Shown: positions 17,286-26,196, numbered from the stretch's first letter. The stretch is DNA of 64,000 bases from Clostridiales bacterium (GCA_017961235.1 JAGCXQ010000011.1:124001-188000); one strand, 5' to 3'. Numbers and translations: made by a program. The notes: generated from the sequence alone by a model not told the origin.

Positions 17286-18449
17286 ATGAATGAAAAAATG
17301 TTTAGAGATACATTAACCGTATATAGAAAAGAGATCAAATCGATCCTGAAAGATAAGACAGTACTCTTCATGTGTGTGCTTCTTCCTTTCCTCTTTATGT
17401 TTGGCGAAGGCAAACTCATGACTGCAATGGGCGCCGGCGAAGAAAATGAAAGACAGAAGACATACGACGCGTATTTTATCAATGCACCGGAAGATATGAA
17501 AGAAGGACTTCTGTCGATCGGTTTTAAGGATGATTCAGTGGACTTCGATAAGTGCATCGAAGATATTAAGAATAAGAACGCGGATATGCTCGTCGTTTTC
17601 CCGGAAAACTTTAAGATCGCCGCATCTGAGACCGGAGATGTTTCCGACATCGAAGTGTACTTCAATTCTTCGAACAACGACTCGCTGAGGATCCGCGAAC
17701 AGTTGTCCACATACCTCGATACTCTCCGTCCGATCGTTTTCACAATTAACGCAAATGCGGAAAAAACATACGACCTCGGTGATGAAGAATATCAGGCGAA
17801 AAACTTTATCGCCAGCATGGTGCCGGGACTTCTTCTTCTTACCATCGTATATGGTATCATGGCACTCGCAGGCAACATCATCGCAGGTGATAAAGAAACA
17901 GGCTTCCTTAATACTGTTCTTATCACTCCGGTATCCCGAACCAGTGTCGCGCTCGGAAAAGCACTCGCCGTCATGACCGCTGCAGGTATTTCTTCTATCT
18001 CTTCTTTTATCGGACTTTCGTTCCTGATGAAAGACTTCCAGAAGATGATGGGCGAGTATGCAGTCAGCTATGCAATGAGTGATTACTTCTTCGTATTCCT
18101 GGCAATCATCTGCGTAACCTTCGCGCTCGTCGGACTGATCCTCGTGATCTCCACACTGGCGAAGACTGCACGTTCCGCACAGACACTTACCGCACTTCCT
18201 GTCATGGTCCTTTTCTTCGGATCCATGCTCACAAGTAACGCAAGTATGGAAGGTGTTCTGACAAGCTTCGGATTCAAACATTTCCTGATTCCGATGTGGA
18301 ATGCGACATATCTTACGAAGAACATTCTTCTTTCGGGATTTACTATGACAGAGATGCTCGTCACCTGCGGAATCAACATCGCATTCGGTGTGCTCTGCCT
18401 GATGTTCGTAAGCTATCTGTTCAACCAGGAGAAGATCGTCAACGAGTGA
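17286..18449 (+). CDS. natB: NatB-like ABC-2 permease
   Basis: A 387-residue membrane protein with one N-terminal transmembrane helix, a large extracytoplasmic loop of about 150 residues and a C-terminal block of five or six helices, the standard NatB/ABC2_membrane_3 layout. It begins 10 bp after natA. Two in-frame ATGs compete: the first has a ribosome site too close, while the one giving MFRDT (17298) is spaced better. Confidence 0.82.
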   Translation: MNEKMFRDTLTVYRKEIKSILKDKTVLFMCVLLPFLFMFGEGKLMTAMGAGEENERQKTYDAYFINAPEDMKEGLLSIGFKDDSVDFDKCIEDIKNKNADMLVVFPENFKIAASETGDVSDIEVYFNSSNNDSLRIREQLSTYLDTLRPIVFTINANAEKTYDLGDEEYQAKNFIASMVPGLLLLTIVYGIMALAGNIIAGDKETGFLNTVLITPVSRTSVALGKALAVMTAAGISSISSFIGLSFLMKDFQKMMGEYAVSYAMSDYFFVFLAIICVTFALVGLILVISTLAKTARSAQTLTALPVMVLFFGSMLTSNASMEGVLTSFGFKHFLIPMWNATYLTKNILLSGFTMTEMLVTCGINIAFGVLCLMFVSYLFNQEKIVNE

Positions 18450-18478
18450 TTGAATAAGAAAAGAAAAAGAACTGAAGC

Positions 18479-18523
18479 CTCCCGGGTCTTCGCTAAAAGA
18501 AAAGCGGACCTGGGAGTTTTTTC
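18479..18523 (+). terminator. Intrinsic terminator of the natAB-like operon
   Basis: CTCCCGGGTC pairs with GACCTGGGAG, followed by TTTTTTCG. Confidence 0.85.
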
Positions 18524-18749
18524 GTTCGCTGATCTTGAACTGCGATCAGGATGAAACTTCCTAAAATGTTTACAAAACTACTCATATAAAATATTGCTTC
18601 TCAAAACGTCTCCGATGTTCAATAGGAGCACGACGCTGAAGAAAGACTCGAAGCGAAATGCTGCAGGAAGAGCGCGCAATTCAGGTGATGCAGAAACTGC
18701 TGGAAAAGTGCTTTTCGCGAAGAATAAACAAGAAGAAAGGGAAGATCAG

Positions 18750-19544
18750 ATGGACAGTTTGAAGCGAGAACTCCTAATTCGAAAACAATCTCTGGAAAAA
18801 GCAATCGAAAAAGCAGTCGATGTAATCAGAGCCGCCCCGGATGGATCACTTCAGATCGACTCGAGCAAAAAGTTTGCGCGTTATTTTCTTATTCCGCCCA
18901 ATTCATCCAATAGGGTTTATATCTCGGATAAAGAAAGCGATTTTGCTACGCGTCTTGCAAACAAAGAATATGCTGAAAAACTTCTCGAAAGAGCAAAGAG
19001 CGAACTCAATGAGATAGAAAGATATTTGGCGAGACTGGATCGTAAAAGTGCAGATCAGATATATTCACAGTTGAAGCCTGCGAGAAGACAGTTGGTAACT
19101 CCGATAATGCTTGATGGAAAGACTTCGCGCGAGCGATGGTGTTCGCAGTCATATGAGAAATCTTCTAATCATCCCGAGCATCTGAGATTTCAAACTCGGC
19201 GAGGTGAATTAGTCCGGTCAAAGTCAGAGGCGTTCATTGCGAATATCTATTTTGAGTATGGAATTCCATATCGCTACGAATGCTCGTTGGCACTGAGGGA
19301 GAATGTGATACTTCATCCTGACTTTACTATCCTTGATACTTTGCATCGCAGAATCGTTTATCATGAACATCTTGGTTGTCTGGATAAGCCGGATTATATT
19401 GAAGAACAGATGTGGAAGTTCAGAGAGTATCGGAAGAATGGAATATATATCGGGAAGAATCTGATAATTACAGGAGAGACCGAAGGATATCCTTTCAATC
19501 CTGAACAGTTTCGTTCAAGTGTGCGTGAGATTTTCCTTGTGTAG
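18750..19544 (+). CDS. Probable PD-(D/E)XK nuclease-fold protein (orphan)
   Basis: A 264-residue protein with a coiled-coil N-terminal half and a C-terminal block reading SKSEAFIANIYFEY, later HPDFTI and YHEHLG. The order E, then PD, then E-x-H/K is what the PD-(D/E)XK nuclease fold shows, with E-H-L in place of the usual E-x-K. Biological role unknown; no methylase or helicase partner is nearby. MDSLKREL is taken as the start; an in-frame extension runs back to 18594 but has weak coding character and contains an AGTGCTTTT word (18718). The gene is more AT-rich than its neighbours, which fits recent acquisition. Confidence 0.6.
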   Translation: MDSLKRELLIRKQSLEKAIEKAVDVIRAAPDGSLQIDSSKKFARYFLIPPNSSNRVYISDKESDFATRLANKEYAEKLLERAKSELNEIERYLARLDRKSADQIYSQLKPARRQLVTPIMLDGKTSRERWCSQSYEKSSNHPEHLRFQTRRGELVRSKSEAFIANIYFEYGIPYRYECSLALRENVILHPDFTILDTLHRRIVYHEHLGCLDKPDYIEEQMWKFREYRKNGIYIGKNLIITGETEGYPFNPEQFRSSVREIFLV

Positions 19545-19561
19545 ATTTTTGGATAGAGAAG

Positions 19562-19700
19562 TATGAGTTTTTAAGAGTTACTTCGAAAAACTCATACAAT
19601 TTCAAAAGTGAAATATGATTTTTTTAGGCTTGCTTCGAAAAACTCATACAATTTCAAAAGTGAGATATGAGTTTTTAAGACTTACTTCGAAAAACTCATA
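19562..19700. repeat. Tandem hairpin array 3 (stem TATGAGTTTTT, exact 52-bp period)
   Basis: Three units start at 19562, 19614 and 19666. Each has TATGAGTTTTT, a 13-base loop ending in CTTC, then GAAAAACTCATA; unit 2 has TATGATTTTTT. The 17-base linker, CAATTTCAAAAGTGA-like, is also conserved. The array lies in the convergent gap between the nuclease-fold gene and thrH. Confidence 0.85.
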
Positions 19701-19715
19701 CAATTCAAAATGAAA

Positions 19716-19746
19716 AAGACGGAACCGAGTTTTTCGATTCCGTCTT
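19716..19746. terminator. Bidirectional terminator
   Basis: AAGACGGAA pairs with TTCCGTCTT around a 13-base loop, with A-rich sequence on the left and T-rich on the right. It separates the convergent genes after hairpin array 3. Confidence 0.7.
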
Positions 19747-19800
19747 CGTTTATTTCTTAGTTTTTATATCGATTCGCTTCTTCACGAAAGGCACTCTCAC

Positions 19801-20406
19801 TCAGCTTCTCAGTGCGCCGCGGATCGCCTCGAGGAACTCATCGAACTCCTCGTACGCCGGAAGCTCAGGATATGCTTTCTTGATTGCATCGGTAGAGCGG
19901 AAGAGGAAGCCTGCGCGGCTCGCCTGGATCATCGCCAGATCATTGAAACTGTCGCCCGCCGCGATCGTATCAAAGCCCATCGCCTGCAGATGCTTCACCG
20001 TCGTCAGCTTGCTGTTCTCGATACGCATCTTGAAACCGGTGATCTCACCGTCCGGTGCGACCTCAAGGGTATTGCAGAAGAGCGTCGGATAACCGAGCTT
20101 CGCCATCAGCGGCATCGCAAACTGCGTAAAAGTGTCACTCAGGATGATGACCTGCGCCTCAGCACGGAGTGAGTCGAGGAACTGCTTCGCCCCCGGGAGC
20201 GGATCGATGGTGGCAATAACCTCCTGGATCTCCTTCAGACCGAGACCGTGCTCCTTCAGGATCTGAAGTCTCCACTTCATGAGCTTATCGTAATCGGGCT
20301 CGTCACGCGTTGTCCGGCGCAGCTCGGGGATCCCCGACGCCTCCGCAAATGCGATCCAGATCTCCGGAACGAGAACACCTTCCATATCCAGGCAAACTAC
20401 ATCCAT
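19801..20406 (-). CDS. thrH: Bifunctional phosphoserine phosphatase / homoserine phosphotransferase ThrH
   Basis: A 201-residue HAD-family enzyme whose opening, CLDMEGVLVPEIWIAFAEASGI, is close to Pseudomonas ThrH (D-x-E-G-V in place of the usual D-x-D). The motif ILSDTF and the metal-binding GDSFNDL complete the HAD set. ThrH transfers phosphate from phosphoserine to homoserine or hydrolyses phosphoserine, tying it to serine and threonine synthesis. The length is as expected. It is a single gene, convergent with the nuclease-fold gene. Confidence 0.92.
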   Translation of the reverse strand: MDVVCLDMEGVLVPEIWIAFAEASGIPELRRTTRDEPDYDKLMKWRLQILKEHGLGLKEIQEVIATIDPLPGAKQFLDSLRAEAQVIILSDTFTQFAMPLMAKLGYPTLFCNTLEVAPDGEITGFKMRIENSKLTTVKHLQAMGFDTIAAGDSFNDLAMIQASRAGFLFRSTDAIKKAYPELPAYEEFDEFLEAIRGALRS

Positions 20407-20517
20407 CTCAAAATCTCCTTGCTATCTATCCGCACTCCGCAAGCCGCCCGAACCATTCATCCCGGATCCGGAACCGACCTGCCCATGCGGCAGGACTACA
20501 CATGAAAGCCTATATGA

Positions 20518-20551
20518 AAATGGGAAGAATTTCAAGTCCTTCCCATTCCCA
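20518..20551 (-). terminator. Terminator of the solute-binding lipoprotein gene
   Basis: On the minus strand AATGGGAAG pairs with CTTCCCATT and is followed by TTCATAT. The 256-bp stretch 20407-20662 otherwise holds a GGAGGTATTTC site without a usable start codon and one AAAAGCACT word (20574); I see no gene. Confidence 0.6.
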
Positions 20552-20662
20552 TCTGCTTTATTTCTTATTATCCAAAAGCACTTTTCCCGCGGCTTCCCGC
20601 ATTCATTCATGCCATTTTCTACTGTGATGCCGAGCGGCCACTTTATCTAATGAAATACCTCC

Positions 20663-23176
20663 TTATCTTTCCTGAACTACGAGAGATGCTCTGTTCTGGA
20701 TGTTCTTGCATACATCATCGATGGAACGCTGTCCTGCGAAGAAACCGGCGGCTTCTTCAAGGATGATATCCATTACATCCGTATCAGAGGACTGTGCATG
20801 TTCTACGGAACTGATCAGGGCTTCAAGAGCATCTGCTTTTTCCTGTGTGAGTTCGACTGCCTTGGAAAGGTCGCCTACCTTTTCCGGCGGAAGGTTCTTT
20901 GCATCTTCACGAAGCTGCTTCAGCTCTGCCTGATTGACCTCGATCGATGTTTTGCAATTCGTTTTATATGCGTTTTTGTTTACCGGTAACAGGTCAGAAT
21001 TGAAGCTCAGCTGCTGCTGGACATCTTCCGCAAGGAAGGAAGAGATGAAGTTCCAGGCTGCATCAGGATCTTTGCAATCCGCTGCGATCGACATCGTGAG
21101 ATGTCCGCGTGCTGTCATACCCATTCCGGAAGCCGATGGGATACCGGTAAAGATGACTTTGTCGTTGCCGTTTCCAAGGAGCATGCAATATATCTCAAGA
21201 TCATTCAGTGAAACACTGCATGCTGCAATCATATCATCTAGAAAACCGATGTCGTCATTCATACGAAGATAGCGATCGAACATAGGATCTTCCGGTGCTC
21301 CTGAATTCTTATTCTTTGTCTCACCATATTTCTTGATGGTTTCCAGGAGCTGTTTAAACTCGTCAGATTCGAAGTTTACTTTCTTGTTCGCATAATCGAT
21401 GAAAAGAGAGGACTGGTGCATCATCCACGCACGCAGAAGTCTGTCATAAGAGTCCGAACTTAGCGGCATCTTGTCACTGGGCAGGGAAGCAGCCATCTGA
21501 TTGAAGTCCGCATATGTCCATTTCTCTTTTACTCCGTCATACTTTCCGTTGGCGGCAAGGCCCTCGATGCTGTAGGTGAGAGGGATCGTATAGAGCTTCC
21601 CGTCGGTTTCAAAGGCGCGGAAAATATTATCGTAGTAGTTTTCCCTGTTGATCGAGCTGTCGTTGTCAAGATATGTATTCAGGTCAAGGAGCATCGACGG
21701 ATCATTGAACTGCGATGCGCCGGAGAATCCGACGATAATGTCCGGGCCTTCGCCGCTTAACATATCGAGCTGAAGCTGAGCGGCATTCTTGGAATCGACC
21801 GCAGTATTACCGCCCCACTCAAAAGAGAGATCGTTTGTATCGGTGTCATAGTCGGTGATCTCGATCCTTGCTGCTTTTGACTCATCCTGGTTATACTGTA
21901 GAACTTTTTCGACGAAATCCGAAGTGACGTTTCCGTTCATGCCGAGCTTTAAGATCGCTTTGCCTGTATGAGGATTTTTCTCCGCCCTGGTGAGCTTTAC
22001 GACAGACATATCCGCCGCGCCGCTGGCCTTCCGATCCATGGAATCACGGCCGTTATCATCGACATACGCTCTTTGGAAGAACATCATTTCATTTTCTGAT
22101 ACGATTTGTCCACCGTTGATATCGATCGTCATAAAGTTGATGTCTGTATCCTTCCAGGCCATTACCTGTGATTTTGTATTGTTTTCCAGATCAAGTTTAT
22201 GCACACCATTTGTGTCCATGACGAAGCAGTCCTGCTTTCCCTGGTTGACATAAAATACGTCATTGTCTGTGTCTTTCGCCTTCCCGACAAGTTTTCCCTG
22301 ATCGACATCGAGTTCCTGGATCTGTGCGGTTTCTCCGTCCGCGGTGATTCTCATGGTTGCTGCATACCATTTGCCGCCTGAACACAGAACTATTCCGGTA
22401 AGATTCGGGTCCTCTATCTTGGCGATCTGTTTACCCTCGGAATTCACAAGGAAGATGCATCCGCTTCCTGCCAGGATGTAATTGCCGTTATCCAGCGCAT
22501 GGATGGAAAGTCCGACAAGATCGCCATCAACGGTTACATTGATGTCACGCACCTTTTCACCGGTTTTTGATATTACGAAAAGCACTGGTTTGGCAGAGCA
22601 GTTTGCCATGTTCATCTTGCTGCAGACGATCAGTATCTCGTCATTTGTTCCCGGATAAGCACCGATGAATTCTGTTGAATCATCCAGAGGAAGAGAAGAG
22701 AGGAATTCACCGTTCATGTTAAAGATCTGCAGGCTTCTCTCGAAGTATTCGTCAAAAGTTTTATTGTATTTTTCGAGCTGCTTGTCATCGTTGAGATCCA
22801 GGCTGTCAAGTTCTTTCTGAACACTATCCGGCATCTTGTAATCGACGACTACTTCAGAGATGACCAGGTCGCCGGCGATATAGTGTGCATTCTGATCGCT
22901 GTAACGGACTTCTCTCTCCTTGTTGATATTTGCCTGCAGTTTGTTGGCGTTTACATTGAAATAAGGGTCGCTCTCCTGGACGATCCTTCCGGATCCGGAG
23001 GATGTTTTTGCACCGGCCGTGTCTCCGGATGCGGCACCGGAGCTGGTGCTTCCTGATCCGCTGCCTGCTGCTGTGCCGGAACTGTCGTCTTTCTTCTTTG
23101 ATCCACAGGCTGTCAGTGAAACTGTCATCTGCGCGGCGAGTGCCATTGCAATCAAGGTACGTGTTGTTTTCTTCAT
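20663..23176 (-). CDS. Large lipoprotein: propeller-like N-terminal domain fused to an ABC solute-binding domain
   Basis: An 837-residue lipoprotein. The signal ends SLTACG, with Cys as the lipid anchor, followed by a Gly/Ser-rich linker to about residue 65. Residues about 100-385 show repeating short beta-strand patterns like a beta-propeller. Residues about 400-800 are a family 1 solute-binding domain: GPDIIVGFSG, LYTIPLTYSIEGL and the late DPDAAWNFISSF segment. An ordinary binding protein is about 450 residues. No transporter permease is nearby, so it may sense or scavenge a sugar or serve a distant ABC system. The next gene diverges across 207 bp. Confidence 0.75.
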   Translation of the reverse strand: MKKTTRTLIAMALAAQMTVSLTACGSKKKDDSSGTAAGSGSGSTSSGAASGDTAGAKTSSGSGRIVQESDPYFNVNANKLQANINKEREVRYSDQNAHYIAGDLVISEVVVDYKMPDSVQKELDSLDLNDDKQLEKYNKTFDEYFERSLQIFNMNGEFLSSLPLDDSTEFIGAYPGTNDEILIVCSKMNMANCSAKPVLFVISKTGEKVRDINVTVDGDLVGLSIHALDNGNYILAGSGCIFLVNSEGKQIAKIEDPNLTGIVLCSGGKWYAATMRITADGETAQIQELDVDQGKLVGKAKDTDNDVFYVNQGKQDCFVMDTNGVHKLDLENNTKSQVMAWKDTDINFMTIDINGGQIVSENEMMFFQRAYVDDNGRDSMDRKASGAADMSVVKLTRAEKNPHTGKAILKLGMNGNVTSDFVEKVLQYNQDESKAARIEITDYDTDTNDLSFEWGGNTAVDSKNAAQLQLDMLSGEGPDIIVGFSGASQFNDPSMLLDLNTYLDNDSSINRENYYDNIFRAFETDGKLYTIPLTYSIEGLAANGKYDGVKEKWTYADFNQMAASLPSDKMPLSSDSYDRLLRAWMMHQSSLFIDYANKKVNFESDEFKQLLETIKKYGETKNKNSGAPEDPMFDRYLRMNDDIGFLDDMIAACSVSLNDLEIYCMLLGNGNDKVIFTGIPSASGMGMTARGHLTMSIAADCKDPDAAWNFISSFLAEDVQQQLSFNSDLLPVNKNAYKTNCKTSIEVNQAELKQLREDAKNLPPEKVGDLSKAVELTQEKADALEALISSVEHAQSSDTDVMDIILEEAAGFFAGQRSIDDVCKNIQNRASLVVQER

Positions 23177-23269
23177 AGATGTCCTCCCATCGTGTCAACT
23201 GGAAATATCTTTCAGGTGATTTGTTAAGTCCATTTTATTTTTCGCAAATGACTTTGACATGACGCCGCA

Positions 23270-23285
23270 GTGACGGATTTGTCAC
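23270..23285. promoter_or_regulatory. Inverted repeat in divergent promoter region
   Basis: GTGAC-GGATTT-GTCAC lies between the solute-binding lipoprotein and the cyclic-nucleotide-binding gene. It resembles a CRP-type site, but the half-sites are two bases farther apart than in a classical CRP site. Confidence 0.35.
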
Positions 23286-23383
23286 CATATTGAACAATAT
23301 ATAAACATTATCGTGAAGCAGTATTTTTCTGCTATCCGCTGATGTAAAATAAGATTGATTATAATCGAAGGAGGCTCGAACCG

Positions 23384-24334
23384 ATGAAAACAGAGAGACG
23401 TTTTTCTAAGGGCGAAGTGATATTCAAGGAGGGCGATGAAGGGAAAAACCTATTTCAGATCATCGAAGGATCTGTACAAGTTATTGCGAATTACGCTCAG
23501 GAAGACGAGTTTCCCCTGGCCACTCTCGGCGTAGGAAAGATCTTCGGAGAGATGGCCGTTGTGGAGGATTATCCGAGAAGCTCCACCATCATTGCGAAAG
23601 AGGATGTCCGCCTTTTGGAGATCACGCAGGAAGATCTCATGTCGTACTTTAAGGAAAGACCGGAGATGATCCTTAAGATCATGAAGCAGCTCGGCAGCCG
23701 CATCAGAACGATGACGGAAGATTATAACGAAGTAAGAAATGAACTGAAAGCCGTGAAAAATGCAGAGCGTAAGGCGGAGGAACCGCTTCTTTCTAAGGTG
23801 CGAAAAGCACTTGCCCTTTACTCTTCTGCGATTTTCCCTTCTTCCGGAAATAAGGCGGGAAGTACTAATAAAGCGAATTATGCGGAAGTACCGTCCGTTG
23901 AATCACAGCGCGAAGTCTCGGCTACGATCAATGAGGACCGGCCGTCAAATATCGAGATATACAACCAGGGAACGGTGATCTTTAAGCAGGGCGAATATGC
24001 CAGATGTATGTATCTGATCTATAGCGGCTCTGTCGGGATATACAGTAATTACGGGACAGATAAGCAGCTGCTTCTGACGATGCTTCATCCGGGCTCATAT
24101 TTCGGTGAGATGGGCATGGTATCGGACGATCTGAGATCCGCTACCGCCATCGCGGAAACGGAAGATACCTGCGTTGAGATCATCCGTCCGGAGGATCTCG
24201 AGAAAATGATGGAAGAGTCTCCGGAGAAGGTGGAGGCGATCCTCAAGCATATTTCCTACCGTCTGCGTGTATTGAACGGTGATTATCTTGCTGCCTGCAG
24301 GGAACTCTCTGATCTTTGCGGCAGATATGAGTGA
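23384..24334 (+). CDS. Protein with two cyclic-nucleotide-binding domains
   Basis: A 316-residue soluble protein. Domain 1 (about residues 7-115) and domain 2 (about 187-305) each show the cNMP fold, with FGEMAVVEDYPRSSTIIA and FGEMGMVSDDLRSATAIA as the phosphate-binding cassettes. Each cassette has the conserved Glu and Arg. A linker of about 60 residues joins them. There is no helix-turn-helix, so it is a sensor or adaptor and not a CRP-like regulator. AAGGAGG precedes the start. The next gene encodes a nucleotide cyclase, a natural source of its ligand. Confidence 0.88.
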   Translation: MKTERRFSKGEVIFKEGDEGKNLFQIIEGSVQVIANYAQEDEFPLATLGVGKIFGEMAVVEDYPRSSTIIAKEDVRLLEITQEDLMSYFKERPEMILKIMKQLGSRIRTMTEDYNEVRNELKAVKNAERKAEEPLLSKVRKALALYSSAIFPSSGNKAGSTNKANYAEVPSVESQREVSATINEDRPSNIEIYNQGTVIFKQGEYARCMYLIYSGSVGIYSNYGTDKQLLLTMLHPGSYFGEMGMVSDDLRSATAIAETEDTCVEIIRPEDLEKMMEESPEKVEAILKHISYRLRVLNGDYLAACRELSDLCGRYE

Positions 24335-24409
24335 CCTGCCCATAGCTGATGTTTAAGCCTGTAACAGCTATAAGTAGAATAACTAAAGAATGAATAATTG
24401 GAGACATAA

Positions 24410-25699
24410 ATGTTAGATAATTTTTCTGCGGAACAGGCGCGGTATTTCTTTGAAAAATCAGATGATGGTATTTGTGTGATCAGCACTTCCGGTGAGCTTC
24501 TGATGGCCAATCCCGTGGCGGAAAAGATCCTCGGGATATCAGCTTCAGATCATCTTAAGATATGGAAATCGATCCCGTATGTAGAAGAAAACGACGACCT
24601 GATCCAGATGTTTATCGATACCGTAACGAGTAAGCTTCAGTCGCATGAAGCGATCGTCGATTATGTAAATAATGAAGGGAAGAAGCATAACCTGCATATC
24701 CGTCTTACTTACTATAAGGAAGAACTGGCGGCCTACCTTCTCGTCATCACGGACTTAACGAAGCTGATCAGGACTGAGGCGGCATTTGCCAGATATACAT
24801 CTCCGGACATCGCCGACTACGTTCTCACGACTTCGGAAGGCCAGAAGCGCGGCGGTGTGTCACAGGAAGTGACGGTCCTTCTTTCTGATCTTCGAGGCTT
24901 TACCGCAATATCGGCAAGCCTTCCGCCACAGGACCTGATCGACCTTCTGAATCACTATTTTGAGCAGATGGTCGCCATCATCGAGAGATACGGCGGCACG
25001 GTGATCGAGTTTCTCGGCGACGGGATCTTCGTTCTTTTCGGCGCGCCGAAAGACCTTCCTGACCATGCCTCGAGAGCGGTCCGCTGTGCGATCGAGATGC
25101 AGAACTGCATGCAGGAAGTAAACGCCTGGAATCAGGAAAACGGCTATCCGAACCTCGAGATGGGCATCGGAATCAATTCCGGCACTGTCGTCGTCGGAAA
25201 TATCGGCTCGGAAAAGAAGATGAAGTACGGATGCGTCGGTGCGGCGGTCAATCTCACAGGAAGGCTGGAAAGCCTTACGATCGGCGGTCAGATCCTTGTC
25301 TCCGAGAATACGAAGAAACTGATCCCGGAAAGCTTTGAATACATATCCGAAGACAGTTTTTTCCCGAAGGGCGGCATAAATGCGGTCAGCTACTACGAGG
25401 TGACCGGCATCGGGGACGATCTTTTCATCCGAAGAAAAGAAGAAGAGATCTCCTGGAAAAGCACTTCCGAGGTTTCCTGCCTGCTTTTCCTTCTGGAAGG
25501 AAAGACCGTTATCGAGCAGGAGCACAGCTGCACGATCATCAAGCGTTCGGAAGACGGAAGATATGCGCTGATCGAAGCGGATCTGGAGCTTGCTGAGCGG
25601 ACGAATATCATGCTGAAAGAAAACGGTGACCGCAAATATGCGAAGGTCTTAAGAAAAGAAGACGGTGGATTCCTGATCTGCTTTACATTCGGAAATTAA
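24410..25699 (+). CDS. PAS-domain class III adenylate/guanylate cyclase
   Basis: A 429-residue soluble cyclase. PAS domain about residues 10-120; cyclase domain about 145-330. The two metal Asp residues are D160 (LLSDLRGF) and D204 (FLGDGIF), and the NLTGRLE motif gives the transition-state Asn and Arg. The purine-selecting position usually held by Asp, Thr or Ser reads Ala278 (CVGAAVN). About 85 C-terminal residues look like an extra small domain. It should make cAMP, or possibly cGMP. It follows the two-domain cyclic-nucleotide-binding gene by 75 bp. Confidence 0.88.
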   Translation: MLDNFSAEQARYFFEKSDDGICVISTSGELLMANPVAEKILGISASDHLKIWKSIPYVEENDDLIQMFIDTVTSKLQSHEAIVDYVNNEGKKHNLHIRLTYYKEELAAYLLVITDLTKLIRTEAAFARYTSPDIADYVLTTSEGQKRGGVSQEVTVLLSDLRGFTAISASLPPQDLIDLLNHYFEQMVAIIERYGGTVIEFLGDGIFVLFGAPKDLPDHASRAVRCAIEMQNCMQEVNAWNQENGYPNLEMGIGINSGTVVVGNIGSEKKMKYGCVGAAVNLTGRLESLTIGGQILVSENTKKLIPESFEYISEDSFFPKGGINAVSYYEVTGIGDDLFIRRKEEEISWKSTSEVSCLLFLLEGKTVIEQEHSCTIIKRSEDGRYALIEADLELAERTNIMLKENGDRKYAKVLRKEDGGFLICFTFGN

Positions 25700-25771
25700 C
25701 AGTTCCGCTGGCCGGAAGATCACCCTTCCGACAGCCTCTCCGTAGGTCATCCGACGAAGGTTACATCTGTA

Positions 25772-25780
25772 TGATATAAT
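25772..25780 (+). promoter_or_regulatory. Extended -10 promoter of the STAS gene
   Basis: TATGATATAAT is 49 bp before the STAS start. This gives the STAS/phosphatase pair its own promoter, separate from the cyclase. Confidence 0.55.
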
Positions 25781-25828
25781 AAGCGAAAGGCGTTACCGCC
25801 CCAATAAGCGTAGTGAGGAGGTTCTCTC

Positions 25829-26128
25829 ATGCTGAACATAAAAAAGACGATAGAAGGTTCCAAGGCGACATTCGCTCTGGAAGGACGACTGGATACGAAT
25901 ACTGCTGTAGAACTCGAAGCTGCACTTCAGCCGGTGACCGATACTGTCGATGAACTGGTATTCGACTTCGAAGATGTCGATTACATCTCTTCCGCCGGAC
26001 TCCGGGTGCTTCTTGCCAACTATAAGGCATTTAGTAAGAAAGGTGGCATGAAGGTCATCCATGTCAAGGATATGATCATGGAGATATTTGATGTCACAGG
26101 CTTTTCCGATATCCTGACGATCGAGTAA
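25829..26128 (+). CDS. STAS-domain anti-sigma factor antagonist
   Basis: A 99-residue single STAS domain of the SpoIIAA/RsbV type. The phospho-acceptor region is DYISSAGLRVLL with Ser54/Ser55. In partner switching such a protein is inactivated by a kinase and reactivated by a PP2C phosphatase; the next gene supplies both kinds of domain. GAGGAGG precedes the start. A hairpin terminator follows, so the amount relative to the phosphatase gene may be set by read-through. Confidence 0.92.
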   Translation: MLNIKKTIEGSKATFALEGRLDTNTAVELEAALQPVTDTVDELVFDFEDVDYISSAGLRVLLANYKAFSKKGGMKVIHVKDMIMEIFDVTGFSDILTIE

Positions 26129-26136
26129 GAGATCGG

Positions 26137-26167
26137 GCACCGGGCATGAACTGTGCCGGTGCTTTTT
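26137..26167 (+). terminator. Terminator or attenuator between STAS and phosphatase genes
   Basis: GCACCGG pairs with CCGGTGC and is followed by TTTTTGC. Its right side includes the GTGCTTTT word. Confidence 0.65.
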
Positions 26168-26196
26168 GCATATTTAGGGCGGAGGACTTGTCACTT

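Noticed and set aside
10681..18449. tRNA or rRNA genes in the gaps
   Set aside because: I looked for cloverleaf arms, TTCGA loops and CCA ends in the gaps and found none.
20407..20662. Small minus-strand gene after GGAGGTATTTC
   Set aside because: There is no usable start codon at the right distance, and the frame has no coding character.
23270..23285. A true CRP site
   Set aside because: The half-site spacing is 8 between GTGA and TCAC, against 6 in the classical site, so I list it only as an inverted repeat.
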